Source: an uncultured Clostridia bacterium
GTDB lineage: Bacteria; Bacillota; Clostridia; UBA1381
Direction: 5' to 3'
Assembly: GCA_934454745.1 (NCBI GenBank)
Contig: CAKSGP010000010.1
Span: 1-14,757, forward strand
DNA: 14,757 nucleotides
Made by a program: the position numbers and the translations under genes. Position 1 is the first letter of the stretch; each line of letters begins with the position of its first letter. Below, piece by piece: positions 6,418 to 14,290 of this stretch. A model generated the notes under the pieces. It saw only the letters and a list, made by a program, of their open reading frames with translations, was not told where the DNA came from and ran no database searches.

Positions 6418-7791
6418 CTACACCTCATCATAATATTTATCAAGCAGTTTATCGCTTATTCGCTTTAGCTCCGAGCGTGGGAGTATTCTTAAAAGTCTCC
6501 AGCCAATATCAAGGGTTTCCTCTATGGTCCTGTCAGTATCATAGCCCTGTGAAACATACTCCTCCTCAAAGCTTTGCGCAAATTCAGCATATTTTTTATC
6601 ATTCTCCGTTAATGCCGCCTCACCAAGAATTACCATAAGTTCCTTTGCCTCCTTGCCACGCGCATAAGCTGAGAAAAGCTGGTTCATTGTGTTTGCGTGA
6701 TCCTCACGTGTTTTCCCCTCACCTATCCCCTTATCCTTAAGCCTTGAAAGAGAAGGCAGAACGTCAATGGGCGGTTTTATACCCTTTCTGAAAAGCTCAC
6801 GAGATAGTATTATCTGTCCCTCTGTTATATATCCCGTAAGGTCAGGGATGGGATGGGTTTTATCATCCTCGGGCATAGTAAGAATGGGTATCATAGTTAT
6901 AGAGCCATCAGAGCCTTTCTTTCGCCCGGCACGCTCATAAAGGGATGCAAGGTCTGTATACATATATCCGGGATATCCGCGTCTGCCCGGCACCTCTTTG
7001 CCTGCAGCACTTATCTCACGAAGTGCATCGGCATAGTTTGTTATATCCGTCATTATAACAAGTACGTGCATATCCTTTTTAAATGCAAGATACTCTGCAG
7101 CTGTAAGTGCCATTTTAGGAGTGGCAAGCCTTTCTACCGCAGGATCATTTGCAAGGTTTATAAAGATAACCGCCCTGTCTATTGCACCTGTTTCCCTAAA
7201 GGAATTTATAAAAAACTGCGACTCCTCGTGAGTTATCCCCAGGGCCGCAAATACCACTGCAAATTTATCGTCCTTTCCCTTGACCTTCGCCTGTTTTGCA
7301 ATCTGTGCGGCAAGATTTGCATGGGGCAAGCCCGAAGCTGAAAATATAGGTAATTTCTGTCCCCTAACAAGAGTGTTAAGTCCGTCTATTGCAGAAATTC
7401 CGGTCTGGATAAATTCCTCGGGATAATTCCTTGCAACAGGATTTATTGGAATGCCGTTAATATCAACCCTTTCCTCAGGCAGTATTGCTACACCTCCGTC
7501 AATAGGACGCCCAAGACCGTCAAATACACGGGAGAGCAAGTCCTCCGATACACCAAGCTCCATAGCTCTGCCTAAGAATTGCACCTTAGACGTTTCGGGA
7601 TTAATACCTGCTGAATTTTCAAAAAGCTGGACAAGTGCATTTTCACCGTCGATTTCAAGGACACGGCATCGGCGTTGCTCACCGTTTTGAAGCTCTATCA
7701 CACCAAGCTCACCATAGCTTACTCCGTTTACTCCCCGAACAAGCATCAAAGGACCAGCAATCTCCTCTATTGTTTTATACCCTCTCGGCAT
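6418..7791 (-). CDS. ntpB: V-type ATPase subunit B (non-catalytic)
   Basis: Subunit B alternates with A in the A3B3 hexamer and completes the ATP site from the side. The 457-residue length is normal. As expected, the P-loop is degenerate (SASGLPHAN at 151-159), so the lack of a Walker A motif is not damage. GITHEESQFF (185-194), RGYPGYMYTDLA (281-292) and LPSLSRL are conserved. R350 in LPSLSRL falls at the number of the Enterococcus hirae B-subunit arginine finger. The ATG overlaps the ntpA stop by one base (TAATG), with GGAGGGTGAGGA just upstream, so A and B are likely made in step by coupled translation. Confidence 0.98.
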   Translation of the reverse strand: MPRGYKTIEEIAGPLMLVRGVNGVSYGELGVIELQNGEQRRCRVLEIDGENALVQLFENSAGINPETSKVQFLGRAMELGVSEDLLSRVFDGLGRPIDGGVAILPEERVDINGIPINPVARNYPEEFIQTGISAIDGLNTLVRGQKLPIFSASGLPHANLAAQIAKQAKVKGKDDKFAVVFAALGITHEESQFFINSFRETGAIDRAVIFINLANDPAVERLATPKMALTAAEYLAFKKDMHVLVIMTDITNYADALREISAAGKEVPGRRGYPGYMYTDLASLYERAGRKKGSDGSITMIPILTMPEDDKTHPIPDLTGYITEGQIILSRELFRKGIKPPIDVLPSLSRLKDKGIGEGKTREDHANTMNQLFSAYARGKEAKELMVILGEAALTENDKKYAEFAQSFEEEYVSQGYDTDRTIEETLDIGWRLLRILPRSELKRISDKLLDKYYDEV

Positions 7792-9545
7792 TAGTCCTCA
7801 CCCTCCAAAATCAAATTATTAATTTGAGTTTTTATCATTTCATCGAGCTTTTGAAACTGCTCATTAAAATCATAGGCATATTTAAATCTGCCTATTCCCT
7901 CTATTGCGGGCAATTCTGCGAGCTTTTTAATATCTGTCCCCTTTGATACTGCCTCCATTGCCAGATCAAAATAGTTTAAAATTAAATTCATCAGCTTTGC
8001 CTGTTTTTCGGGCGGTGTATACGTATCAACTTCATCAAAGGCGTTCTGATGCAGATAATCCTCTCTTATAATCCGTGCAACTTCCAGCTTCAATCTGTCA
8101 GGCGGTGACAGTGTATCAATTCCAACAAGCTTTACGATTTCTTCAAGCTCAGCCTCGTCGCTTAATATCCCTAACAGGCGTTCCCTGTTTTTTTGCCACA
8201 TCCCGTCGATATTGTCCTTAAACCAGCCTGCAACATCATCTGCATACAAGGAATATGAATTAAGCCAGTTAATTGCAGGGAAATGACGTTTATAGGCAAG
8301 AGTGGCATCAAGCCCCCAGAACACCTTTACAATTCTTAAGGTTGCCTGTGATACAGGCTCTGAAATATCACCGCCAGGCGGCGAAACAGCACCTATTACC
8401 GATAATGCGCCCTCACTGTCGTTAAGGGTTATGACACGTCCTGCACGCTCATAAAATCCGGCAAGGCGTGATGGCAGATACGCAGGATATCCCTCCTCAC
8501 CCGGCATCTCCTCAAGCCGCGCTGACATTTCACGCAAGGCCTCCGCCCACCGTGATGTTGAGTCTGCCATTAATGCAACAGAATATCCCATATCCCGAAA
8601 ATACTCCGCAATCGTAATTCCTGTATATATTGATGCTTCGCGTGCAGCAACAGGCATATCGGAGGTGTTGGCTATAAGCACTGTCCTCTCCATTATCGAC
8701 CTGCCTGTTTTGGGGTCAATAAGCTCAGGGAATTCGTTTAAAACGTCTGTCATCTCATTACCGCGCTCGCCACAGCCTATATATACAACAATATCCGCAT
8801 CAGCCCATTTTGCAAGCTGATGCTGTACAACCGTTTTACCGCTTCCGAAAGGTCCCGGTACCGATGCAACACCACCCTTTGCTATAGGGAAAAATGTATC
8901 TATAACACGCTGACCTGTTATAAGGGGCATATCAGGGGAAAGCTTTTTCTTAAATGGTCTAATACGGCGTATGGGCCATTTTTGCATAAGGGTAAGCTTA
9001 TATTCTCTATCCTCACCGCATATTACGCATACAGTTTCCTCAACGGTAAATTCACCGCTTTTAATCTCCTTTACTGTCCCTTTAATCCCATAGGGAACCA
9101 TTATCCTGTGAGTTATAACCCCTGTTTCCTTTACAGTGCCTATAATAGCTCCTGACTCTAAAAAATCTCCCACACAAATACAAGGTATAAAATTCCATTT
9201 CTTATTTCTTTTTAGTGACGGTATATCTATACCACGCTTTAGATTATCCCCTGCCACCCTCATTATATCGTCTAATGGACGCTCTATTCCGTCAAAAATA
9301 CTGCCCATAAGACCTGGACCCAGCTCGGCACTTAATGGCATTTTTGTAGATTCAACCTTCATTCCTGGGGCAAGGCCTGACGTTTCCTCATAAACCTGTA
9401 TTGATGCCTTATCCTGATGTATCTCTATAACCTCGCCTGTAAGATGCATATCAGACACCTTAACAACGTCAAACATATTTATGTCCCTCATATTCTCGGC
9501 TACAACAAGGGGTCCTGCAACTTTTTTGATTGTTCCAAATGACAT
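7791..9545 (-). CDS. ntpA: V-type ATPase subunit A (catalytic)
   Basis: The catalytic subunit hydrolyses or makes ATP in the head. Its 584 residues match the family. The N-terminal barrel is followed by the A-specific insert (about 110-200). The Walker A loop GPFGSGKT is at 231-238 (K237) and the catalytic Glu is in GCGER (E260). Further on, MADSTSRWAEALRE contains the Walker B strand, and PGEEGYPAYLPSRLAGFYERAG is conserved. All key residues are present, so the enzyme should be active. The ATG at 9543-9545 is preceded by GGAGAGG. An 18-nt gap after ntpG is the largest gap between genes in the operon. Confidence 0.98.
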   Translation of the reverse strand: MSFGTIKKVAGPLVVAENMRDINMFDVVKVSDMHLTGEVIEIHQDKASIQVYEETSGLAPGMKVESTKMPLSAELGPGLMGSIFDGIERPLDDIMRVAGDNLKRGIDIPSLKRNKKWNFIPCICVGDFLESGAIIGTVKETGVITHRIMVPYGIKGTVKEIKSGEFTVEETVCVICGEDREYKLTLMQKWPIRRIRPFKKKLSPDMPLITGQRVIDTFFPIAKGGVASVPGPFGSGKTVVQHQLAKWADADIVVYIGCGERGNEMTDVLNEFPELIDPKTGRSIMERTVLIANTSDMPVAAREASIYTGITIAEYFRDMGYSVALMADSTSRWAEALREMSARLEEMPGEEGYPAYLPSRLAGFYERAGRVITLNDSEGALSVIGAVSPPGGDISEPVSQATLRIVKVFWGLDATLAYKRHFPAINWLNSYSLYADDVAGWFKDNIDGMWQKNRERLLGILSDEAELEEIVKLVGIDTLSPPDRLKLEVARIIREDYLHQNAFDEVDTYTPPEKQAKLMNLILNYFDLAMEAVSKGTDIKKLAELPAIEGIGRFKYAYDFNEQFQKLDEMIKTQINNLILEGED

Positions 9546-9563
9546 TTGTCTGCCTCTCCTCTT

Positions 9564-9869
9564 TTATATTTCGCTACCTACTGCTTTAATAATTGCACGG
9601 CGGATTGTCATACTTCCTATGCCTGTATTTTTAAAAGTTCCGGGGATTGGAACAATTGCAGGCAGTGTTTTTAAATTCAGCGCCTCTAAATCATCATATA
9701 TCTGCGATGCAATATCCTCTGTTATAAAAATCACTGCATAATCCTCTTTGGAGAATGCCTTGATTGCACTCCTTGCAGATTTTATATCCTTTGTAAAATA
9801 CGTATCAACCCCTAGGGAACTAAATCCGTAAACTGATTCCATATCACCTATAACCGCAGTTTTATACAT
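9564..9869 (-). CDS. ntpG: V-type ATPase subunit F (rotor; NtpG in Enterococcus naming)
   Basis: The 101-residue product matches the F subunit that binds the D shaft. The CheY-like fold shows in the opening YKTAVIGD, VIFITEDIA in the middle and LPAIVPIPG near residue 70. The frame is open further upstream (to 9911), but that part lies within ntpC. The ATG at 9867-9869 starts the family-typical sequence. It overlaps the end of ntpC by 8 bp (ATGTATAA). The nearest AAGGA is 12 nt upstream, which is weak, so translation probably depends on ribosomes finishing ntpC. Confidence 0.94.
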   Translation of the reverse strand: MYKTAVIGDMESVYGFSSLGVDTYFTKDIKSARSAIKAFSKEDYAVIFITEDIASQIYDDLEALNLKTLPAIVPIPGTFKNTGIGSMTIRRAIIKAVGSEI

Positions 9870-10794
9870 AGGTATCACGAATCCTTTCTCTGTTTTCTCC
9901 TGTTTTTGCACCGTTCTTTTTACCTAAAAGTATAATCTGTACATTTTTACATTCCGTATCGATTGCTTCCATATAAAGAACAGATGGTAAGATTGAGAAA
10001 ACATCATACCGCATACTTTTTAGATAGTGCATAATAATATCATCGCACTGCTTTTCTAAATCTCTGTCCGCATTTTCCAAAATAAATCCATTGCTTTTAA
10101 TATATTCGATAAATACTTCCGCACTAAAAGATGCAGAACGTATAATCAAATCTGCACTTAGCCTTCCGCCCTCGGATATTGCATATTTAAGCAAGGAAAT
10201 ATCGCTTTTTGAATATATAATCCGCAATACTGTTTTTATATTTTTAATATCTGTACACAAGCTTAAATACTCGCACAGTTTTATGTCCCCTATTTCTTTT
10301 GCAAGCTTTATTTTACAGTGTTGTAAAGCGTTATCGGTTACTATCTCCATAAGCTGTATGTTCTCGTATTTTTCAAGCATCATAAACGCATTTTCCGCAG
10401 TTTGTTTGATATAATTTGGTACGCCCTCATAAGCTCGGTTTATTATACTTTCATAGAGTATATCCTTATCAATATTCCCCCCGTTTGAGAGTAGTTCTTT
10501 AATATCCCGCCCTGTGTATTCTGCTTTAATAGCAAGCTTTATATTATAGAAATCCTTATCTAATCTGAAAATGTGTAAAATAAAATCGGGCAAGGCTTCA
10601 AATAAAGGCTCTGAAAGTGATTTTCTCCGTCCGTCTATATCCAAATGTCCGTCCACTGTTTTATATCCCTTTTCTAAAAGCATATTTAATGCTGACTCAT
10701 AAGATGGCGCATTTATAAGCTTATCGTAATCGGAATTAGTTAAAAGTTCCTCCTCTTTCGCACGTATGCGTGCATTAAGATACACATAGTCCAT
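9862..10794 (-). CDS. ntpC: V-type ATPase subunit C (rotor-to-ring connector, d-like)
   Basis: This helical funnel-shaped subunit links the DF shaft to the membrane c-ring. The 310-residue product begins MDYVYLNARIRAKEEELL, typical of the family, and is almost all alpha-helical with a repeated three-part pattern. I prefer the ATG at 10792-10794, which has GGGAG 5 nt upstream. An in-frame TTG at 10806 would include that site. It starts 2 nt after the ntpE stop and overlaps ntpG at its end. It has the low conservation normal for this subunit but is clearly placed by order and N-terminus. Confidence 0.93.
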   Translation of the reverse strand: MDYVYLNARIRAKEEELLTNSDYDKLINAPSYESALNMLLEKGYKTVDGHLDIDGRRKSLSEPLFEALPDFILHIFRLDKDFYNIKLAIKAEYTGRDIKELLSNGGNIDKDILYESIINRAYEGVPNYIKQTAENAFMMLEKYENIQLMEIVTDNALQHCKIKLAKEIGDIKLCEYLSLCTDIKNIKTVLRIIYSKSDISLLKYAISEGGRLSADLIIRSASFSAEVFIEYIKSNGFILENADRDLEKQCDDIIMHYLKSMRYDVFSILPSVLYMEAIDTECKNVQIILLGKKNGAKTGENRERIRDTYV

Positions 10795-10796
10795 AG

Positions 10797-11369
10797 CTAC
10801 TCCCAAAGAATACTGTTTGCTAAATCCGTAAGCCGTTCATATTTTTCATCAAAAAGCGACTTTAATGAAAAATCCTCAACAGTATTTCCATAGTCTAATA
10901 TAAAACCGCCCTCATCATTAAGCTTCGGCAATACATCAAGCAAATGCTGATTTATACACTTTTTAAAGCTTTCATTCATTCGCTCAAAGTCCCTCCGAGT
11001 TATGATAATCTCCCCCGATTGAGGGTGTGATGCACTTTTTATCATTTTAGATAATACGTCGAAATATTCATCAATCGGCATATTTATTATTCGATTTCGT
11101 GCTTCTCTAATAACATTTTCTATTATCTCTTGACGCACCTCAAGCTTTTTTCGGTTTAGCTCAAGCTTATACTCCGATTCAGCGCGCTCTTTCATTTTAT
11201 CACTTTCTAAATCGGCATCTTTCTCTGCCTTTTTTCTTATATTTTTAGCCTCAAGCTCTGCATCTTTGATAATCTCTGATGCTTTTGCCTTTGCCTCTTG
11301 GATTATCTTTTCACACTCGTCTTTTGATTCCTGCTTTATTTCGTTTATTATTTTTTTAAGTCCCATCAT
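10797..11369 (-). CDS. ntpE: V-type ATPase subunit E (peripheral stalk)
   Basis: Subunit E pairs with the NtpF coiled coil to form the peripheral stalks that hold the head still. Of 190 residues, about 1-95 form a charged, heptad-like helix rich in Glu, Lys and Ala (for example EIIKDAELEAKNIRKKAEKDA). The C-terminal globular domain, which binds the top of subunit B, follows, with EIIITRRDFERM and GGFILDYG conserved. The gene starts ATGATG; the first ATG (11367-11369) overlaps the ntpK stop by 4 bp (ATGA) and has AGGA 8 nt upstream. A start at the second ATG would change one residue only. Confidence 0.95.
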   Translation of the reverse strand: MMGLKKIINEIKQESKDECEKIIQEAKAKASEIIKDAELEAKNIRKKAEKDADLESDKMKERAESEYKLELNRKKLEVRQEIIENVIREARNRIINMPIDEYFDVLSKMIKSASHPQSGEIIITRRDFERMNESFKKCINQHLLDVLPKLNDEGGFILDYGNTVEDFSLKSLFDEKYERLTDLANSILWE

Positions 11370-11848
11370 ATATCAAGTCCTGCAATACCGAAAATGGCAA
11401 GTATAGAAATCAAAAGTGCAAGAATAGCATAGGTTTCCACCATTGCCGCAAATATCATTGCCTTACTCATCTGGTCAGGCTTTCTCGCTACAAGCATAAT
11501 TCCCGATGCTGCCGCCTTACCCTGACTTATCGCCGAAATAAGTCCCACAAAGGCAATTGGCAGACACGCCGCAAGATAAAGCAAGCCTTTTATGGCAGAC
11601 ACATCAGGATTTCCTCCTATAATTCCTACTTGGCTCAATGTTATAAAAGCTATTAAAAGTCCATATATTCCCTGAGTGCCGGGGAGCAGCTGCATAATAA
11701 GAACCTTTGAAAATTTTGATGGATCCTCCGTTACTACGCCTGATGCCGCCTCCCCTGCCTTTCCCACACCCACAGCCGAGCCTATCCCGGCAAAAAGGGA
11801 TGCTAAAGCCGCACCCGATAGTGCAAATACTAATCCGATATTACCCAT
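11366..11848 (-). CDS. ntpK: V-type ATPase subunit K (c-ring proteolipid, sodium-type ligands)
   Basis: The rotor-ring subunit is a 160-residue duplicated hairpin with four membrane helices. It closely resembles Enterococcus hirae NtpK, including LQLLPGTQG-type and AAMVETYAIL motifs. The residues that bind Na+ in that enzyme (L61, T64, Q65, Q110, E139) correspond to L55, T58, Q59, Q109 and E138 here, so the whole Na+ site appears present. Only the second hairpin has the ion-carrying Glu, as in NtpK. AAAGGA, inside the last codons of ntpI, is its ribosome site, and the gap to ntpI is 2 nt. The protein must be made at about ten copies per complex, and no special internal promoter was seen. Confidence 0.97.
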   Translation of the reverse strand: MGNIGLVFALSGAALASLFAGIGSAVGVGKAGEAASGVVTEDPSKFSKVLIMQLLPGTQGIYGLLIAFITLSQVGIIGGNPDVSAIKGLLYLAACLPIAFVGLISAISQGKAAASGIMLVARKPDQMSKAMIFAAMVETYAILALLISILAIFGIAGLDI

Positions 11849-11850
11849 TT

Positions 11851-13803
11851 TTACTGTCCTTTCATCTTAAAATATTTTGTTTTTGTCCCAAATGGGCGAA
11901 AGGCTCTGCCGCCGCCCTCGTAAAACTTACCGAAAAACTCAACGTACTGGAGTCTGTTGGTATGCACATACGCACCAAGCAAGTTTACACCGATATTTAA
12001 AGTATGCCCAAGAATAAAGACTATAATAAACACTATAAGTCCTAAGATACCGCCCCCGAGCATTGTTCCCATTTTGTTAAATACAGTTGCTATGACACTT
12101 GTTGCAAGTCCCAGGGCAAGCAGCCTTGAATATGAGAGAATATCACTTAGCCAGCCTGTAACACCATAGAGTGAATATGCACCTTTCCCAAGCCGTTTTA
12201 ATGCGTTTTTACTTGTTGAGGAAAAGAGTACAATACCTAAAGCACCTGCTATTGCAACTATTATGGCAATAGTTGTGTACGGCGGATTAAGCTTTGATTT
12301 TAACCCTGCAATTTCAGTAAACATATCTACTCCGAAAAGGTACACTATTCCGCCGCCTACAAGCATATACCAGAAAATCCCGTCGTTAAAAGCACCAATA
12401 TAGTTTTTAGCACGCAATGACAAATAAAGATTTATACCAAGCCCCGTAAAAAGATGAATAATTCCTAATAAAAAACTGAACATAAGCATTCGCATAGGAT
12501 CTGAAACAGGCTCGAACCACAAGGGCGGTATCGTAATCTCTTTTCCGAAAAAGACAGAGGATATAACAGACACTGCATCACCGAAATAACTGCCGAACAT
12601 TACACCCCAGAATATTGCCGATACCCCGCAATACATAAACAGACGCAGGTTTTTTCGCATACCACTATCCATATTTTTAAATTTACGTAAAAGAATCAGG
12701 CAAACCACGGCTATTATAGCACCATAAGCCGCATCAGACAGCATAAGTCCGAAAAATATATAATAGAACACGGACATTATGGCTGTCGGATCAATTTCGT
12801 AGCTGTCGGGCAATGCAAATGTACTTACAACAGATTCTGCAGGCTCTGCAAATTGAGAGTTTAAAAGAACTACCGGTGCATCATCATCTGCCTGTGTGAT
12901 TTGAACTGCTACGGCAAAATCCCTTTCAAGTATTTGCTTCACATCTCTTGCTCGGTATTTAGGGATATATCCCTTTATAATAAAAAGCCTCCCGTCCTTT
13001 GCTACAAGCTCCGCCGTTTTCGCTTTTTCGCTTTTTACCCTGAAATAGTCGGTTATAAACTGAATTTCACGGCGGTATGCAGATTTATCACATATGCTCT
13101 CACAACAGCTGCGAATTTCACCCTCAAGCTCCTGTATTTGCTTACGTTTATTTAAAATCGCACTGTTCGGCGTGCCGTACTCTGTAATTATCTGTTCTTT
13201 AAATCCGATGCTTCTAAGTGCCCCCTCACATTCATCTGATGCTTTTTTACTGTACATAACAAACAGATACTGCTCTTTTTTGGTACTTGAGGCGGTTTCT
13301 ATATATAAAGGCAAGCCGTCGGGTATATCAAAGCCTTTATTGACAATACCGATTTTACATCTTACGGAGCTTGTTTCTTTTTTTGCAAGATCAATATCCA
13401 ATAACGTCCAAGGCATTAACTGCTCAATTTCCGATTGAAGCTGTTTTATTTGTTCTTGTGCCTGTAAAATCCGTTCTGAACGTTCAATAACAGATTTACA
13501 TACCTCCAATGTTCGCGGTATTTTTTTCTCATAACTGCGATATTGTGAATCTGTAAGCTCCGTTCTCCCGTTAAGTGAGTCAAAAATACCTTTTTTCTCA
13601 TGGGAGTATCGTTCAAATATTTCAAGAGCCTTCTCGCCAAGTCCAGAATTTTCAAGAAATTCTTCTATTTCCTTTCCGTATTCTGCCGATTTTTCACAAG
13701 ATGCCGTTATATCCATTATTTCCATTTGACAAAGCCTGTCAAGAACACTGCTTTTGTCCTTATCTCTGCCGTATATTTCCACCTCAGCCATAGGCATTTT
13801 CAT
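11851..13803 (-). CDS. ntpI: V-type ATPase subunit I (membrane stator, a-subunit)
   Basis: Subunit I forms the ion half-channels against the c-ring. It has 650 residues: a cytoplasmic N-terminal half (about 1-335) with coiled-coil stretches, then a membrane half beginning near IMSVFYYIFFGLMLSDAAYG, with about eight helices. R560 in SYSRLLALGL and R617 in HTNRLQYVEFF sit where the two channel arginines of Enterococcus NtpI lie. The end FYEGGGRAFRPF is the usual family C-terminus. The ATG at 13801-13803 overlaps the ntpF stop by 4 bp (ATGA). A very strong site, GGGGGGTGAGG, lies 2 nt before the start, inside ntpF. Confidence 0.97.
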   Translation of the reverse strand: MKMPMAEVEIYGRDKDKSSVLDRLCQMEIMDITASCEKSAEYGKEIEEFLENSGLGEKALEIFERYSHEKKGIFDSLNGRTELTDSQYRSYEKKIPRTLEVCKSVIERSERILQAQEQIKQLQSEIEQLMPWTLLDIDLAKKETSSVRCKIGIVNKGFDIPDGLPLYIETASSTKKEQYLFVMYSKKASDECEGALRSIGFKEQIITEYGTPNSAILNKRKQIQELEGEIRSCCESICDKSAYRREIQFITDYFRVKSEKAKTAELVAKDGRLFIIKGYIPKYRARDVKQILERDFAVAVQITQADDDAPVVLLNSQFAEPAESVVSTFALPDSYEIDPTAIMSVFYYIFFGLMLSDAAYGAIIAVVCLILLRKFKNMDSGMRKNLRLFMYCGVSAIFWGVMFGSYFGDAVSVISSVFFGKEITIPPLWFEPVSDPMRMLMFSFLLGIIHLFTGLGINLYLSLRAKNYIGAFNDGIFWYMLVGGGIVYLFGVDMFTEIAGLKSKLNPPYTTIAIIVAIAGALGIVLFSSTSKNALKRLGKGAYSLYGVTGWLSDILSYSRLLALGLATSVIATVFNKMGTMLGGGILGLIVFIIVFILGHTLNIGVNLLGAYVHTNRLQYVEFFGKFYEGGGRAFRPFGTKTKYFKMKGQ

Positions 13804-14126
13804 ATCCTCACCCCCCTCTCTAAAATCTCTGCCATAATTTTAGAGATTGCAATTTCTTTGGCAGAGCTTGCCTTTTCACTGATTAACTCAATTTCTTTTT
13901 TTGAGATTTTTACGTATTCATCACGTCTTTTTTCAATGTAATTTCTGCTGCTATCTATTTTTTGTGATAATATATCCTCTGCCATAGTCTTTGCGGATTT
14001 GACTATTTTTTCGGCTTCATCTTTTGCTTCCTCGATAATTCTTTCCCCATAGGAGCTTGCATCTTTTATACTTGTCTCTGCCTCCCATTCTGCTGACTTT
14101 ATTGCAGACAATGCCTCCTGTGCCAT
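13800..14126 (-). CDS. ntpF: V-type ATPase peripheral stalk subunit G/H (NtpF)
   Basis: First gene of the operon. The 108-residue product is almost entirely one coiled coil, rich in Ala, Glu, Lys and Ile (for example RIIEEAKDEAEKIVKSAKTM). It fits the thin peripheral-stalk partner of subunit E. Position at the head of a F-I-K-E-C-G-A-B-D operon supports this. I chose the ATG at 14124-14126 because AAGGAG lies 7-8 nt upstream; an ATG at 14147 is in frame but has only a weak site. Sequence alone gives few motifs, since coiled coils diverge quickly, so the call rests on composition plus order. Confidence 0.88.
   Translation of the reverse strand: MAQEALSAIKSAEWEAETSIKDASSYGERIIEEAKDEAEKIVKSAKTMAEDILSQKIDSSRNYIEKRRDEYVKISKKEIELISEKASSAKEIAISKIMAEILERGVRI
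13804..13816 (-). promoter_or_regulatory. Unusually strong ribosome binding site of ntpI within ntpF
   Basis: On the minus strand the last codons of ntpF read GGGGGGTGAGGAT directly before the ntpI ATG, giving a run of six G and a long purine match to the 16S tail. Together with the ATGA stop-start overlap it points to coupled re-initiation on ntpI. Confidence 0.6.
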
Positions 14127-14225
14127 TTCTATTCTCCTTACTCTCATTCTCTTGCTTAACTTTCCCTATATTTTCATCTAATATTCCACATTTATATAAT
14201 AAATATTTTTTTGCAAATTAACCAT
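14127..14225 (-). promoter_or_regulatory. Leader and presumed promoter region of the V-ATPase operon
   Basis: This AT-rich stretch must hold the start of the nine-gene transcript, but no clean promoter is visible. The best candidate on the minus strand is TTTGCA (14212-14217) with TATAAA (14191-14196) at a short 15-bp spacing. No riboswitch-like or terminator structure was seen in it. Control may need an activator, or the promoter may be non-canonical. Confidence 0.3.
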
Positions 14226-14254
14226 TTGACTTTTTTTGTAAAATATGGTACAAT
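14226..14254 (+). promoter_or_regulatory. Extended -10 sigma-A promoter of the CarD-like gene
   Basis: TTGACT (14226-14231), a 17-bp spacer and TACAAT (14249-14254), with TGG directly before the -10, form a strong promoter. Transcription would begin near 14261, giving a leader of about 30 nt. AAAGGAG (14276-14282) is 8 nt before the ATG. Confidence 0.8.
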
Positions 14255-14290
14255 ATATGTAATAAATTGGCTGATAAAGGAGCAGATATC

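Noticed and set aside
6853..7341. Open frame of 162 codons on the plus strand
   Set aside because: It is antisense to the conserved ntpB gene; the Cys- and Tyr-rich translation matches no family.
6418..7791. Missing Walker A motif in ntpB as a sign of gene decay
   Set aside because: Non-catalytic B subunits normally lack it; the arginine finger and other conserved segments are intact.
14127..14225. Sodium or other riboswitch in front of the V-ATPase operon
   Set aside because: The leader is under 100 nt and AT-rich, with no multi-stem structure visible by eye.
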